DNA of 49,342 nt from Lachnospiraceae bacterium (GCA_017546025.1 JAFYYS010000011.1:1-49342); one strand, 5' to 3'; shown: positions 30,646 to 40,740, numbered from the stretch's first letter. Notes: generated by a model from the sequence alone, not told the origin. Program-made: numbers and translations.

Positions 30646-31452
30646 CTAAGATCTGCGAAACAGTTTACGTTTCCGAAGCTTTGCGGGCTTTCCGTCGTCC
30701 GTAAGAATCTCTCTTGCCAGTCCGCGATAAGCCTCAGCACCGGCCGACCGGTTATCGTAACGGGTAATCGGCTCACCGTAGCTGGGCGCCTCGGAAAGTC
30801 GTACCGAGCGCGGAATGACGGTTTTATAGATGTGACGGTTCAGATTCTCCCGCACATTCTGGATGACCTGTGCCGAAAGACGCGTACGGCCGTCGAACAT
30901 GGTAAATACGATTCCGCCGAAAGTAAGCTCCGGATTCAGTCTGTCCTGCACCATCCGTACGGTTTCAAGCAGCTGGGACAGTCCCTCGAGAGCGTAGAAC
31001 TCGCACTGCAACGGGCAAATCATCGTATCTGCAGCGCACAATCCGTTCAAAACAAGAACGTTCAAGGAAGGCGGACAGTCGATGATGATGTAGTCATAAT
31101 CGTCGCGAACCTTGTTGAGTTCCTCGCGAAGGATGAATTCCCGATCCTCTGCCGTCAGAAGCTCGGCTTCCGCGCCGGCCAGATCAACCGTCGAAGGGAT
31201 TAAATCAAGTCCCTCGGTCTCCGTTTTGGTGATGGCATCCCTGACACCGCACTCTCCGATCAGGAGGCGGTAGATGTCCGTATCCCTGCCGCGCTTCTCC
31301 ACGCCGAGTCCGCTTGTCGCATTGCCCTGCGGATCAATGTCCACAAGAAGCACGCGCATGCTGAAATCGGCCAGACAGGCTGCCAGATTAACGGCGGTGG
31401 TAGTCTTGCCTACGCCGCCCTTTTGGTTGGAAATCGCAATAATCTTAGCCAT
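30646..31452 (-). CDS. parA: Chromosome-partition ATPase ParA / Soj
   Basis: 268 residues starting MAKIIAISNQKGGVGKTTT, the deviant Walker A motif of the ParA/MinD class. Walker A' LLVDIDPQGNATSGL and Walker B DYIIIDCPPSLNVL follow. It works with ParB in origin segregation and influences DnaA. ATG 31452 has AAAGAGG close upstream. The frame stays open for 65 more codons, but those read through two parS sites and are not coding. Confidence 0.97.
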   Translation of the reverse strand: MAKIIAISNQKGGVGKTTTAVNLAACLADFSMRVLLVDIDPQGNATSGLGVEKRGRDTDIYRLLIGECGVRDAITKTETEGLDLIPSTVDLAGAEAELLTAEDREFILREELNKVRDDYDYIIIDCPPSLNVLVLNGLCAADTMICPLQCEFYALEGLSQLLETVRMVQDRLNPELTFGGIVFTMFDGRTRLSAQVIQNVRENLNRHIYKTVIPRSVRLSEAPSYGEPITRYDNRSAGAEAYRGLAREILTDDGKPAKLRKRKLFRRS

Positions 31453-31594
31453 AATAACCTCTTTATTTGAAGATCCCCGCCGAATCTTCCGAATCCCGCC
31501 GAAACGGGTGCATTCGAAAGTATAACATACTTTATAGCAAAATTCCATAGAAGAATTGTGAAAAATCGGGCGGGTATTTGCCTTCCGACAAAAA

Positions 31595-31610
31595 TGTTCC
31601 ACGTGAAACA
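31595..31610. other. parS site between rsmG and parA
   Basis: TGTTCCACGTGAAACA, one base off the consensus. Confidence 0.92.
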
Positions 31611-31630
31611 TTTTCGACGCACGACGGAAA

Positions 31631-31646
31631 CGTTTCACGTGGAACA
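31631..31646. other. parS site between rsmG and parA
   Basis: CGTTTCACGTGGAACA, two bases off the consensus, 36 bp from the previous site. The pair just upstream of parA could also allow ParB to affect transcription of its own operon. Confidence 0.88.
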
Positions 31647-31656
31647 TAAAACTTAT

Positions 31657-32397
31657 TTACTTCTTCACCCCGATCGGCTGTTTCATCGGCTTGCCGCCGC
31701 CGCGGGGGTATTTCGCCGGAGTAGGTGCTGTCTTAGAGGCAACAACCATCTTCCGCGGCAGGTCGCTCTGCGGGATCGTGTAGGAAAGAATCTCGACCTT
31801 CTTGCACCCGAGCGTCGAAAGCGCTTCCCGTGCCTCGTCAATCTCCTCGGTCGCTCCCTCGGACTTATAAGCGAGGAACTGACCGCCCTCTCTGACAAAG
31901 GGTACACAGAGCTCAGAAAGCGACGCAAGTCTAGCAACCGCACGGCTTACGGCATAATCGAACTTTTCGCGGTATTCTGCCTTGCCCGAAAGCTCCTCTG
32001 CACGGCCGTGAACACAAGATATGCCGTCTAAACCAAGCATAGATACAACATCTTGTAGAAAAATGATTCTTTTCTGTAAAGAATCGAGTAAAACAATCTG
32101 AATCTCCGGAAAGAAGATCTTAAGCGGAATTCCGGGGAAGCCTGCACCGGTTCCGATGTCGATGATCTTCGGTGAAAACCCTTCTTTCCGCTTCGCCATA
32201 TAAACCTTCGCGAAGCAGAGGCTGTCGAGAAAATGCTTCGTAATGACCTCGTCCTTTTCGGTCACGGCCGTCAGGTTCATCACCTTATTCTTCTCGATCA
32301 TCATCTCATAATAGGTCTCAAGCTGCTCAAGCATCCGATCGTTGTAAGGGATGCCAAGCTCCGTAAGCCCCGCAAGCAAACGTGTATCAGTCTTCAT
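31657..32397 (-). CDS. rsmG: 16S rRNA (guanine527-N7)-methyltransferase
   Basis: 246 residues. The SAM-binding motif is [38 protein letters not shown] and [20 protein letters not shown] are also typical. It methylates G527 of 16S rRNA; loss gives low-level streptomycin resistance in other bacteria. ATG 32397 has GGAGGG upstream and overlaps the mnmG 3' end by 11 bp, so the two are co-translated. The C terminus is basic and Gly/Pro-rich ([18 protein letters not shown]). Confidence 0.96.
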   Translation of the reverse strand: MKTDTRLLAGLTELGIPYNDRMLEQLETYYEMMIEKNKVMNLTAVTEKDEVITKHFLDSLCFAKVYMAKRKEGFSPKIIDIGTGAGFPGIPLKIFFPEIQIVLLDSLQKRIIFLQDVVSMLGLDGISCVHGRAEELSGKAEYREKFDYAVSRAVARLASLSELCVPFVREGGQFLAYKSEGATEEIDEAREALSTLGCKKVEILSYTIPQSDLPRKMVVASKTAPTPAKYPRGGGKPMKQPIGVKK

Positions 32398-34306
32398 GGT
32401 CCCTCCGAAGCGTTCTCTGCAGCATGACAAGAAGGACCGAAATGTCGGCGGGACTCACACCGCTGATTCGCGATGCCTGGCCGAGGCTCACGGGGCGGAA
32501 CTGCTTCAGCTTCTGTCTGGCCTCAATCCGAAGCGAAGGAACCGCGTCATAATCGAAGTCCTCCGGAATCCTTCTGTTCTCTAACTTCTTGAAATGCTCA
32601 ACCTGTTGTTTCTGTCTTTCGATATAACCTTCGTAGCGGATATTAATGACAACCTGCTCAATGACATCCTCGGGAAGCGTCTTTCTGCCGGGATCCAAAA
32701 CCGCAATGCTTTCATACGAAAGCTCAGGTCTTCTGAGCAGCTCGAGAAGGCTGGTCGCCGTGTGAATCTCCGCCGTTCCGAGGTTTTTAAGCGTCTCGCA
32801 AACAATCGCGGAAGCGCCGAGCGTAACCTCCGAAAGGCGCTTAAGCTCAGCCTCAATCGCTTCTTTCTTCGCAAGGAACTTCTCGTAACGCTCCTCGGAA
32901 ATCAAACCGACCTCATGGCCGATTTCGGTAAGCCGCAGGTCCGCGTTATCCTGTCTTAACAACAGCCGGTACTCCGCGCGGCTTGTCATCATGCGGTAAG
33001 GCTCATGCGTCTCCTTTGTCACAAGGTCATCAATCAGCACGCCGATGTACCCCTGCGAACGGTCGATGACGATGCCCTCCTTGCCCTGCACGGCTCTCGC
33101 TGCGTTAATGCCGGCGATGATGCCCTGCGCGGCAGCCTCTTCGTATCCGCTGCTGCCGTTGCTCTGCCCGGCGCTGAAGAAACCGCGGATCTTGCGGCAC
33201 TCAAGCGTCGGATACAGCTGCGTCGCGTTGATGCAGTCATATTCAATCGCGTAGGCGTTCCGTACGATCTTGGCATTTTCCAGACCCCTGACGGAACGGT
33301 ACATCGCAATCTGCACCTCCTCCGGAAGGCTTGACGACATGCCGGAAAGGTAGATTTCATTTGTATATTCGCCCTCGGGCTCGAGGAAAATCTGATGTCT
33401 GTCCTTGTCGGGGAACTTCACGACTTTGTCTTCAATCGACGGGCAGTAGCGCGGCCCGGTTCCCTCAATGGCGCCCGAGAAAAGCGGCGAACGGTCGAGG
33501 TTCGCGCGGATGATCTTGTGCGTCTCCTCGTTCGTGTAAGTCAGATAACAGGGCACCTGCTCGCGCTCGATGTCCTCTCTTTTATTCGTGAAGGAAAATG
33601 GCACGATTTTCTCGTCGCCGTACTGCTCTTCCATCACGGAAAAATCAATGCTTCGCTTATCAATTCTGGCGGGCGTACCGGTCTTGAAGCGGTACATTTC
33701 AAGTCCTGCGGCGATGAGCGAGTCGGTCAGATGCGTGGCTCTCGGCGTGCCGTTCGGCCCCGTGTACGTGCTGACTTCGCCGAAGATGCAGCGCGCGTTC
33801 AAGTAAACGCCGCTTGCTAAAATGACAGCCTTTGCCGGGTAGAAAGCGCCCGAAACCGTCTTCACGCCGGTCACCTTCTTCACGCCGTCGCTGCCGGTTT
33901 CATAGCAGAGCTCGGACACTTCTGCCTGCTTCATCGTGAGATGCGTCGTATTTTCCATGATGTGACGCATGGAATTCGTGTAGCGCTGCTTGTCGGCCTG
34001 CGCGCGCAAAGAATGTACGGCCGGGCCCTTCGAGCCGTTCAGCATCTTTGACTGGATGAAGGAACGGTCGATATTGCGTCCCATTTCGCCGCCGAGCGCG
34101 TCGACTTCGCGGACCAGATGTCCCTTGCTTGTTCCCCCGATGTTGGGGTTGCAGGGCATCATGGCAATCGTATCGGTGCTGACCGTGAAACAGATGGTCT
34201 CACAGCCGAGCCTTGCCGCAGCAAGCGCCGCTTCACAGCCGGCGTGCCCCGCTCCGATTACCGCCACATCATAGGCATCACATGTAAATTCGGGAATTTC
34301 AGTCAT
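32387..34306 (-). CDS. mnmG: tRNA uridine-5-carboxymethylaminomethyl modification enzyme MnmG (GidA)
   Basis: 639 residues. The FAD-binding start is [23 protein letters not shown]. Family blocks include [25 protein letters not shown], the conserved [34 protein letters not shown] and the C-terminal helical MnmE-binding domain. With MnmE it modifies U34 of tRNAs that read NNA/NNG codons. It lies 10 bp after mnmE in the usual origin-proximal order. Confidence 0.97.
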   Translation of the reverse strand: MTEIPEFTCDAYDVAVIGAGHAGCEAALAAARLGCETICFTVSTDTIAMMPCNPNIGGTSKGHLVREVDALGGEMGRNIDRSFIQSKMLNGSKGPAVHSLRAQADKQRYTNSMRHIMENTTHLTMKQAEVSELCYETGSDGVKKVTGVKTVSGAFYPAKAVILASGVYLNARCIFGEVSTYTGPNGTPRATHLTDSLIAAGLEMYRFKTGTPARIDKRSIDFSVMEEQYGDEKIVPFSFTNKREDIEREQVPCYLTYTNEETHKIIRANLDRSPLFSGAIEGTGPRYCPSIEDKVVKFPDKDRHQIFLEPEGEYTNEIYLSGMSSSLPEEVQIAMYRSVRGLENAKIVRNAYAIEYDCINATQLYPTLECRKIRGFFSAGQSNGSSGYEEAAAQGIIAGINAARAVQGKEGIVIDRSQGYIGVLIDDLVTKETHEPYRMMTSRAEYRLLLRQDNADLRLTEIGHEVGLISEERYEKFLAKKEAIEAELKRLSEVTLGASAIVCETLKNLGTAEIHTATSLLELLRRPELSYESIAVLDPGRKTLPEDVIEQVVINIRYEGYIERQKQQVEHFKKLENRRIPEDFDYDAVPSLRIEARQKLKQFRPVSLGQASRISGVSPADISVLLVMLQRTLRRDHED

Positions 34307-34316
34307 CTTCCTACCT

Positions 34317-35717
34317 TTACTTTCCTAAACAGAATTGCGAGAAAATCCGGTTAATCAGATCCTCGTCCGCATCCTCGCCGAGAATGCGGGAAAGGGCGCC
34401 GTAAGCACCCATCAAATCAATCGAAAGAAAATCCTCGGGCATGCCGGAAGCAAGCGACTCCCGGACACGCGAAAGGCTTTCATATGCTTCGTTAAGGCAT
34501 TCCTTCTGGCGCTCCGACGTGATGACAATCTCATCATCCGCCTCAAGGCAGCCCTTAAAGAACAGCTCGGAGATGCGCTCCGAAAGCTCCGTAAGGCCGC
34601 TTCCTTCCTTTGCGGAAACGGAAACCGGCTCCTCGGCTATGGAAAAGCGCGTTAAGAACGCGCGAAATGTTTCTTCGTCGGTTCTGACCGTAAGATCGGT
34701 CTTATTGCGGATCGGAATGATCTTCCCTTTGGTCACGGATCTGAGAATCATCTCATCCTCATCGGTAAGCGGTTCCGAAGCATCCGCAACATATAAGATC
34801 AAATCCGCTTCCTCAGCCTGTCCCTTCGCTCTGTTGACGCCGATCTGCTCGACCGGGTCAGCCGTCTCGTGAATGCCGGCCGTATCAATCAATATAAGCG
34901 GAATGCCGTTCAGTCTCATTTCTTCGGAAAGGACGTCCCGGGTCGTTCCGGCAATGTCGGTCACAATGGCGCGGTCCTCCCCTAAAAGCAGGTTCATCAA
35001 AGAACTCTTGCCGACGTTCGGCTTTCCGAGGATGACCGTTTTGATGCCTTCGCTGAGCATCCTTCCGTCATCAAAGGAACGGATCAGCTTGGAGATTGTC
35101 TCCTGCTGCGCCGTTACGGTATCAAGGAGCTTCGAGGAGAAGCCCTCAAGCGAGTAATATTCGGGCTGGTCAAGCGCCGCTTCAATCGTCGCGACATCGG
35201 ACAGAATCTCGTCGCGGATTGCAAGAATACGGGTACGGAGGCTTCCGCGTAACTGCCGCACGGAGTTCTTCAAAGCAAGGTCGTTTCCGGCTGCAATCAA
35301 ATCCATCACGGCCTCCGCCTGTGACAGATCGATTCGCCCGTTCTCAAACGCCCGCTTCGTGAATTCACCGGGCTCCGCCAGTCTTGCGCCGTTTTTAAGC
35401 ACCGCCGAAAGAATCTTCTTCGTCACGAGGATTCCGCCGTGGCAGTCGATTTCCACGGTTTCTTCCGTGGTAAATGTGCGGGGACCCTTCAGGTATAAAA
35501 GCATCACTTCGTCGATGACTTCCGCACCGTCAACGATGAAACCGTAATGAACGGTATGACTGTCAAAGCTTCCGACATCAACCGGCCTGAGGGCGTCTTT
35601 TTTGCCCACGCGAAACAGGCGGCTTGCTACTGCTGCCGCCTCGGGCCCGCTGATTCTGATGATGCTGATGCCAGCACGGGAAAGACCTGTAGCGATTGCT
35701 GCTATCGTGTCCTTCAT
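34317..35717 (-). CDS. mnmE: tRNA modification GTPase MnmE (TrmE)
   Basis: 466 residues. The N-terminal tetrahydrofolate-binding domain ([22 protein letters not shown]) is followed by helices, then an embedded G domain ([22 protein letters not shown] with the DTAG loop, NKTDL). The C-terminal motif FCLGK carries the catalytic Cys. It is the partner of MnmG in cmnm5U34 synthesis. A terminator-like hairpin separates it from the upstream khpB gene. Confidence 0.97.
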   Translation of the reverse strand: MKDTIAAIATGLSRAGISIIRISGPEAAAVASRLFRVGKKDALRPVDVGSFDSHTVHYGFIVDGAEVIDEVMLLYLKGPRTFTTEETVEIDCHGGILVTKKILSAVLKNGARLAEPGEFTKRAFENGRIDLSQAEAVMDLIAAGNDLALKNSVRQLRGSLRTRILAIRDEILSDVATIEAALDQPEYYSLEGFSSKLLDTVTAQQETISKLIRSFDDGRMLSEGIKTVILGKPNVGKSSLMNLLLGEDRAIVTDIAGTTRDVLSEEMRLNGIPLILIDTAGIHETADPVEQIGVNRAKGQAEEADLILYVADASEPLTDEDEMILRSVTKGKIIPIRNKTDLTVRTDEETFRAFLTRFSIAEEPVSVSAKEGSGLTELSERISELFFKGCLEADDEIVITSERQKECLNEAYESLSRVRESLASGMPEDFLSIDLMGAYGALSRILGEDADEDLINRIFSQFCLGK

Positions 35718-35738
35718 CTTCTGCCCTCCGAAAAAAGA

Positions 35739-35770
35739 GAAGGGAGAAGGAATCTGATTCCTCTCCCTTC
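35739..35770 (-). terminator. Terminator between khpB and mnmE
   Basis: Stem GAAGGGAG-AGGAA paired with TTCCT-CTCCCTTC (one bulge), followed on the - strand by TCTTTTTT. It splits the rnpA-khpB group from mnmE-parB, at least partly. Confidence 0.8.
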
Positions 35771-35796
35771 CGTAAAAAACGTTCTTATGCGCCGGA

Positions 35797-36756
35797 TTAT
35801 GAATTCTGCTCTTTCTCAGCCTGCGCCTTCTCGGCTGCTCTGGCTTCCTTGTAAGCTGCGTAATCCTTCATGTAATCCTGGCTGTAATCGCTGCTGTTGT
35901 CGTTGTAGCGAGGCTTCGGAGGACGACGGTTTCCGTATCCGCCGCCGTAGCCGCCCTTATTGCCGTAGCCGCCGCGGTTATTGTTGTAACCGTTGCGTCC
36001 GTAGCCGCCCTTGTTGCCGTAGCCGTTACGTCCGTAGCCGCGGCCGCCTTCAAAGACAACGCCCTTCTTCATGGTAACGATAACCTTACGGTAAGGCTCT
36101 TCACCTTCACTGTGGGTCTCGACGTATTTGTCATTCTGCAGTGCCGCATGAATGATTCTTCTCTCGTAAGGATTCATGGGCTCAAGAGCTACATTTCTTC
36201 TGGTTCTCTTAACCTTGGAAGCAATGTTTCTGGCAAGATTCTCAAGGGTTTCCTTGCGTCTTGCACGGTAGTTCTCGGTATCGAGTTTGATCTTATAGTA
36301 CTGGTTGCAGGCACGGTTTACAACAAGGCTGGTCAGATACTGAAGTGCATCCAGCGTCTGTCCTCTCTTGCCGATCAGGGTGCCCATGTCATCGCCGGTA
36401 ATATCAAGGTAGATATTGCCTTCCTCATCGTCAACCGTAGCGGTGATTTCTGCGGAAAAGCCAAGCGTTTTCAATACCTTATACATGAAATCCACAGCTA
36501 CTTCGGAAGGGGTGCTTCCGGTAGCGGGAGCGATCTCATCGGCTACTTCGCTGACAGCCTCGGCCAAAGCATCTGCTGCGCCGGACTCTTCGGGAAGCGT
36601 TACGGAGATACGGCAGTTACGGAACAGTCCGAACAAACCGCCTTTCTCTTCTTCGATGACTTCGTATACCAGACTGTCCTCGGCAATGCCGAGCTCGGCA
36701 GCCGCAAGAGCCTTTGCCTCTTCAACGGACTTACCGGAAAATTCTTTCACTGCCAT
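35797..36756 (-). CDS. khpB: RNA-binding protein KhpB (Jag/EloR) with a Gly/Tyr/Asn-rich tail
   Basis: 319 residues. The Jag-N domain (1-52) is followed by a linker, a KH domain (about 85-160, with GTLIGKRGQTLDALQYL) and an R3H domain (about 163-230, RRIIHAAL with the Arg-x3-His pair). An added tail, residues 237-283, consists of repeated (R/K)GGYG, GRNGYGN and NKGGYG units, then an acidic/basic end. KhpB with KhpA binds many RNAs and controls cell elongation in Gram-positive bacteria. Most homologues stop near the R3H domain. The tail resembles RGG/YG low-complexity RNA-binding segments. The gene lies 2 bp after yidC. Confidence 0.93.
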   Translation of the reverse strand: MAVKEFSGKSVEEAKALAAAELGIAEDSLVYEVIEEEKGGLFGLFRNCRISVTLPEESGAADALAEAVSEVADEIAPATGSTPSEVAVDFMYKVLKTLGFSAEITATVDDEEGNIYLDITGDDMGTLIGKRGQTLDALQYLTSLVVNRACNQYYKIKLDTENYRARRKETLENLARNIASKVKRTRRNVALEPMNPYERRIIHAALQNDKYVETHSEGEEPYRKVIVTMKKGVVFEGGRGYGRNGYGNKGGYGRNGYNNNRGGYGNKGGYGGGYGNRRPPKPRYNDNSSDYSQDYMKDYAAYKEARAAEKAQAEKEQNS

Positions 36757-36758
36757 AA

Positions 36759-38159
36759 TTATTTGTCCTCCTCGTCATCGCCCCGGAAAAGGTTTGCGAT
36801 GGCTGAAATGTTGGATTTTCCTTCTGCGGCGTTCTTGGCAAGTTCATCCTTTTTCTTATCGGAAATCTTCTGGGACGGCTTGCGTTCGTCAGAGTTCTTT
36901 CCCTTATTTGAGGAATCCGTCGCAATTGCGGAAATGGTCTTCGTGTTGGTTTTCGCAATGGTGGAGGTCGTTCTGTCAGTCGAAACGACACCCATCTTCT
37001 TCATACGCTCCGCTTCCTTTGCTTCGTTGGCAGCTACGATATCATCAATGCTCATCGTATCAAGACGCTTGTTGATGAAATACTGCTGAACAATCGAAAC
37101 GGCGGAGTTAACAACCCAGTATAAGCCTACACCGATCGGGAAGATAACGCAGAAGATACCGGAGATAATCGGCATGATCTTGAGCATTCCTTCCATGGCT
37201 CCGGGCGTCGCATTTTCCTTCTTCTTGTCGTTTCCGCTCTTCTGAACAGCCATCGAAAGCTTGGTCTGAAGATACTGCAGAAGCGCCGAAAGAATCGGAA
37301 TCAGAAGCATGGGAGAAAGCTTCCAGCCCGGCGGGTCCAATACGCTGTACTTGCCGAAGATGCTGTTTACACGGAGAATCTGGTCCTTCTCGTCTTCCTT
37401 ACCTTCGACAATCTTTTTGAATACATCGGATGAACAGAATTCATTCCACTCTTTAAAGGAATCATCCAGAACTTTGGTTTCCTGGACCTTGTCCTCTTTG
37501 TAAATCTGCTCGCCCGCAAGGAAATGGTCCCAGGCAGTTGTGCTGAATACGCTTAACGCATCAATCAGCTGGTTCTCGTTCCATTTCTCAGCCTTATTGG
37601 TAGACTTGCTCCGAATGCTCAGGCTTTCGTTCTTGATGAACTGCTTTAAGGCTTTCGTGTAAGTCTCCTCATACTCCGTTCCTTCCACATTCTTCAGAAT
37701 ATCGGAAGAAATGGGCTGATACATCTTTTTTACGGGTGTAACATAAGCGGGGATGGCATAGATGACATTATAAAGAGCGAAAATGATGATGAACATCAGG
37801 ATCAACGGAAGACATCCGCCGAACGGGCTGGAACCGTATTTGCGGTATACAGCCTGCTGCTCCTCCGTCATACGCATCATGGCGGTACGGTCGGAACGGT
37901 CAACGCCTCTGTATTTCTCCTGAATTGCCTGAATCTCAGGCTGCATCTTGGCGGATACCTTAGCGGATCTCTGCTGCTTGATCGTAAGAGGCAGCGTCAG
38001 CATCTTGATAACGATGGTGAAGAGAATGATGCATAAGGCGATATTCGGAATCCCGATTTTATCCACCAAAAGATAGATAAGATTAAGAATCTTACCCATC
38101 ACCCAGGCAAACGGAGCCAGAATCGGATTCGTTACCTGAGTCAAAAATAACAAATTCAT
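36759..38159 (-). CDS. yidC: Membrane protein insertase YidC/OxaI
   Basis: 466 residues. The five conserved helices start with GIPNIALCIILFTIVIKMLTLPLTIKQQRSAKVSAKMQPEIQAIQEKY, including the hydrophilic-groove Arg/Gln region. PFGGCLPLILMFIIIFALYNVI and the late YWVVNSAVSIVQQYFI block follow. A long extracellular insertion of about 140 residues separates the second and third helices, larger than in Bacillus SpoIIIJ. The C-terminal 100 residues are cytosolic, basic and disordered. It inserts membrane proteins with or without SecYEG. Order and spacing (yidD upstream, khpB downstream) are the standard ones. Confidence 0.96.
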   Translation of the reverse strand: MNLLFLTQVTNPILAPFAWVMGKILNLIYLLVDKIGIPNIALCIILFTIVIKMLTLPLTIKQQRSAKVSAKMQPEIQAIQEKYRGVDRSDRTAMMRMTEEQQAVYRKYGSSPFGGCLPLILMFIIIFALYNVIYAIPAYVTPVKKMYQPISSDILKNVEGTEYEETYTKALKQFIKNESLSIRSKSTNKAEKWNENQLIDALSVFSTTAWDHFLAGEQIYKEDKVQETKVLDDSFKEWNEFCSSDVFKKIVEGKEDEKDQILRVNSIFGKYSVLDPPGWKLSPMLLIPILSALLQYLQTKLSMAVQKSGNDKKKENATPGAMEGMLKIMPIISGIFCVIFPIGVGLYWVVNSAVSIVQQYFINKRLDTMSIDDIVAANEAKEAERMKKMGVVSTDRTTSTIAKTNTKTISAIATDSSNKGKNSDERKPSQKISDKKKDELAKNAAEGKSNISAIANLFRGDDEEDK

Positions 38160-38171
38160 GAATGGTCCTCC

Positions 38172-38384
38172 TTAAGGTACGGGATCATATCCTCCCTTAT
38201 GGAAAGGATGGCACCGAAGGATCCTGCGCACGGCAAGATATGTTCCTTTGATTGCCCCGTACTTCTCGATTGCTTCCATTGCATAGGCGGAACAGGTGGG
38301 GGTATAGATGCAGGTGGACCTTCCCTTAAGCCCCGACAGATATTTGCGGTAAAAACGAATCAATAAAAGTAAAATGTGTTTCAT
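38172..38384 (-). CDS. yidD: Membrane protein insertion efficiency factor YidD
   Basis: 70 residues with the family pattern [59 protein letters not shown]. The three conserved Cys are present. It overlaps rnpA by ATGA at 38381-38384 and precedes yidC, as in most bacteria. Confidence 0.97.
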   Translation of the reverse strand: MKHILLLLIRFYRKYLSGLKGRSTCIYTPTCSAYAMEAIEKYGAIKGTYLAVRRILRCHPFHKGGYDPVP

Positions 38385-38713
38385 TTCACAATACCCGAAA
38401 GACCGGCCACATGCATGACTGCGCCGGATATTTCTTCATAAGTTCTGTCTTTTGCGGTTCCTCTGGCAATGACGACGATGTCCAGCCCGATTCCGAAACG
38501 ATCGCCGTTGAGGCGTAAGTTCTCTTTAATCAGACGGCGTACCCGGTGTCTGACGACACTGTTGCCGACCTTCTTGCTTACGCTGATACCTATTCTGTTG
38601 TAAGTTAACCCGTTGTCCTTAACATACATGACAAGGGTTCTGTTGGCTTTGGATTTTCCGTAATGATAGACATCGGAAAACTCCGTTCCCTTATGTAGGG
38701 AAATCACTTTCAT
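38381..38713 (-). CDS. rnpA: Ribonuclease P protein component
   Basis: 110 residues. The RNR-type signature is [23 protein letters not shown], which contacts the RNase [28 protein letters not shown] is the adjacent beta region. It lies between rpmH and yidD. The RNA subunit gene is not in this window. Confidence 0.96.
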   Translation of the reverse strand: MKVISLHKGTEFSDVYHYGKSKANRTLVMYVKDNGLTYNRIGISVSKKVGNSVVRHRVRRLIKENLRLNGDRFGIGLDIVVIARGTAKDRTYEEISGAVMHVAGLSGIVK

Positions 38714-38760
38714 CTGTCTGGCCTCCCTTCAGCGGCAGCCGGAAACAGACACAAGAAAAA

Positions 38761-38781
38761 AGGCTACATAAACTGCAGCCT
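38761..38781 (-). terminator. Terminator after rpmH
   Basis: Eight-bp stem AGGCTGCA / TGTAGCCT (one G-U) with a 5-nt loop, followed on the - strand by TTTTTCTTG. It overlaps the rpmH stop codon and probably lets only part of transcription continue into rnpA. Confidence 0.7.
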
Positions 38782-38914
38782 AAGCGGAAATACTGTGTCT
38801 GCCCTTAGCTCTTCTTGCAGACAAAACCTTTCTTCCGTTTGCTGTAAGCATTCTCTGACGGAAACCGTGAACACGTGCATGGCTCTTCTTTTTCGGCTGA
38901 TAAGTCATCTTCAT
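38780..38914 (-). CDS. rpmH: 50S ribosomal protein L34
   Basis: 44 residues. [41 protein letters not shown] is a full-length L34. ATG 38914 has AGGAGGG at 9 nt; the next ATG two codons on is too far from it. It is the first gene leftward of the origin. Confidence 0.97.
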   Translation of the reverse strand: MKMTYQPKKKSHARVHGFRQRMLTANGRKVLSARRAKGRHSISA

Positions 38915-38957
38915 GAGACAGTCCCTCCTTTCCGAACTCGATAAAATTGCATTCTCT

Positions 38958-38986
38958 ATTATAGTGAAAGCATTTGCAAAAGTCAA
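38958..38986 (-). promoter_or_regulatory. rpmH promoter
   Basis: TTGACT - 17 bp - TATAAT on the - strand, 44 bp before rpmH. Confidence 0.85.
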
Positions 38987-39031
38987 TCCTGAAAAATGAA
39001 GACGAAAACTCCACATTTTCCGCGGAAAAAG

Positions 39032-39063
39032 TTATCCACTTATCCACGATTTTTTGTGGATAA
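39032..39063. other. DnaA box cluster at oriC (rpmH-dnaA gap)
   Basis: TTATCCACT (39032-39040) and TTATCCACG (39040-39048) are direct, and the inverted perfect box TGTGGATAA is at 39055-39063. The rest of the 452-bp gap is A/T-rich at about 39120-39240, suitable as the unwinding element, and contains two copies of GGAAAATG (39014 on -, 39259 on +). Confidence 0.85.
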
Positions 39064-39267
39064 CTTTATGAATGCCCTGTTCTCCGAATGCTACAAAAAT
39101 AGAACAAAACCACCCTCCGTTTCATAACCCGTTGATAGATTTTTTTGCGTTAAAACGGCATTAAAGGATAAAAATGTCTCATTTTACTCTAAAAATGCGA
39201 ATTTAGGGCAAATTTGAGCGTTTTAAGCCTACTTTTTTACAGGGTTCATTCCTGCCTCGGAAAATGC

Positions 39268-39296
39268 TTGCGAAAATCAACCACATATATTATAAT
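39268..39296 (+). promoter_or_regulatory. dnaA promoter with a 22-bp palindrome over the -10
   Basis: TTGCGA - 17 bp - TATAAT. A perfect palindrome with half-site CACATATATTA (39282-39303) covers the -10 box. It could be a repressor operator or a cruciform/unwinding sequence next to oriC. Confidence 0.8.
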
Positions 39297-39366
39297 ATAT
39301 GTGTTATTCCGAAAGTGGAGAACTTCTGCTTTTTTGTCGGAGATTTTTGGAATTTCGGAGGCATTT

Positions 39367-40740
39367 ATGTATACGAAACAGATGCTTGAGGAACGCTGGG
39401 ACGAAATCCTTACGTACATGAAGGATAACTATAACGTTTCCGACGTTTCCTACCGTACCTGGCTTCAGCCCCTCAAAATTTACGACCTCGAAGAAAACAT
39501 CGTAACGCTTGTTGTGGACGATACAATCATGCATCCCAACAGCCTTTTCTTCATTCGAAACAAGTACGGTTTCTTCATCAAGACCGCCATCGAAGAGGTC
39601 ATCTTTGAAAATTTCGAAGTGGAATTTGTCCTCAAAACACAGATTCAGAAGAAGGAAGCCGATCTGAAGCAGAAGGAGAAGGTTCTTTCTTCCGGTTTTT
39701 CACGCCTTCTGAATCCTCTTTATACATTCGATTCCTTCGTTGTCGGCGACAACAACCTCAATGCGCATGCGGCAGCTCTGGCCGTTGCCGAACAGCCCGG
39801 CGAAATCATGTACAACCCGCTTTATATCTACGGCGGTCCCGGACTCGGCAAGACGCACCTGATGTATTCGATTGCAAACTACATCATGGAGCACAATCCC
39901 GAGCTGAAGGTTCTGTATATCACGAGTGAAACCTTTACCAATGAATTGGTAAATGCCATCCGTACAAGCGCCAATAACTCGAACTCGTTAGAGGACTTCC
40001 GGAAGAAATACCGCAGCAACGATGTCCTTTTGATTGACGATATCCAGTTTTTTATTAATAAGGAAACAACTCAGGTTGAATTCTTCCATACGTTCAATGA
40101 GATGAGAGATTCCGGCCGTCAGGTTATCATTTCTTCCGATAAACATCCGAAGAACCTGCAGATTCTCGATGAACGGCTCCGTTCCCGTCTCGAATGGGGA
40201 CTTACCGTAGACGTGCAGCCGCCGGCTTATGAAACCCGTATCGCAATTCTCCGTAAGAAGGCTGAACAGAACAACCTGCAGATTGATAACGAGATTCTGA
40301 TCTACATTGCAGACAATGTCCGTTCCAACATCCGTGAACTTGAAGGAGCTCTTACGAAGGTTGTTGCACTCGGTCGCCTGCAGAACCGTAAAATCACGCC
40401 GGAGCTTGCCCAGGAAGCATTGAAGGATTATATCTCGCCTGACATGAAGAAGACGGTAACGCTTTCTTTTATAATGGAAGTCGTTGCGGAACACTACGGC
40501 ATCACCGCCCAGCAGATTCTTTCTCCGTATAAGAGCCGTGACGTAGCGCTTCCGAGACAGATTGCGATGTATCTCTGCCGGCAGTACACAAGCCTTTCCT
40601 TTGATGAAATCGGTAAGGCCATCAGCAGAGACCACTCGACTGTCCACTATGCTTACAACAAAGTTCAGAAGGATATCGAGAACGATAAAAACTTCGCTGC
40701 AGTCATTGAAGTCCTTAAAAAGAAGATCAATATCGAATAA
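39367..40740 (+). CDS. dnaA: Chromosomal replication initiator DnaA
   Basis: 457 residues, beginning MYTKQMLEERWDEILTYM. Domain I is about 1-90, followed by a short domain II. The AAA+ domain has Walker A GGPGLGKTHLM, Walker B VLLIDDIQFF and the sensor/Arg-finger LDERLRSRLEWGL. Domain IV carries the DnaA-box reader SRDHSTVHYAYNKV. ATG 39367 has GGAGG close upstream; the longer open frame runs through the promoter and is not coding. It faces away from rpmH, with oriC between. Confidence 0.98.
   Translation: MYTKQMLEERWDEILTYMKDNYNVSDVSYRTWLQPLKIYDLEENIVTLVVDDTIMHPNSLFFIRNKYGFFIKTAIEEVIFENFEVEFVLKTQIQKKEADLKQKEKVLSSGFSRLLNPLYTFDSFVVGDNNLNAHAAALAVAEQPGEIMYNPLYIYGGPGLGKTHLMYSIANYIMEHNPELKVLYITSETFTNELVNAIRTSANNSNSLEDFRKKYRSNDVLLIDDIQFFINKETTQVEFFHTFNEMRDSGRQVIISSDKHPKNLQILDERLRSRLEWGLTVDVQPPAYETRIAILRKKAEQNNLQIDNEILIYIADNVRSNIRELEGALTKVVALGRLQNRKITPELAQEALKDYISPDMKKTVTLSFIMEVVAEHYGITAQQILSPYKSRDVALPRQIAMYLCRQYTSLSFDEIGKAISRDHSTVHYAYNKVQKDIENDKNFAAVIEVLKKKINIE

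Noticed and set aside
31453-31647. N-terminal extension of ParA reading MFHVKRF...MFHVEHF
   Set aside because: The repeated peptide is only the translation of two parS sites; ATG 31452 has the RBS and begins the conserved ParA sequence.
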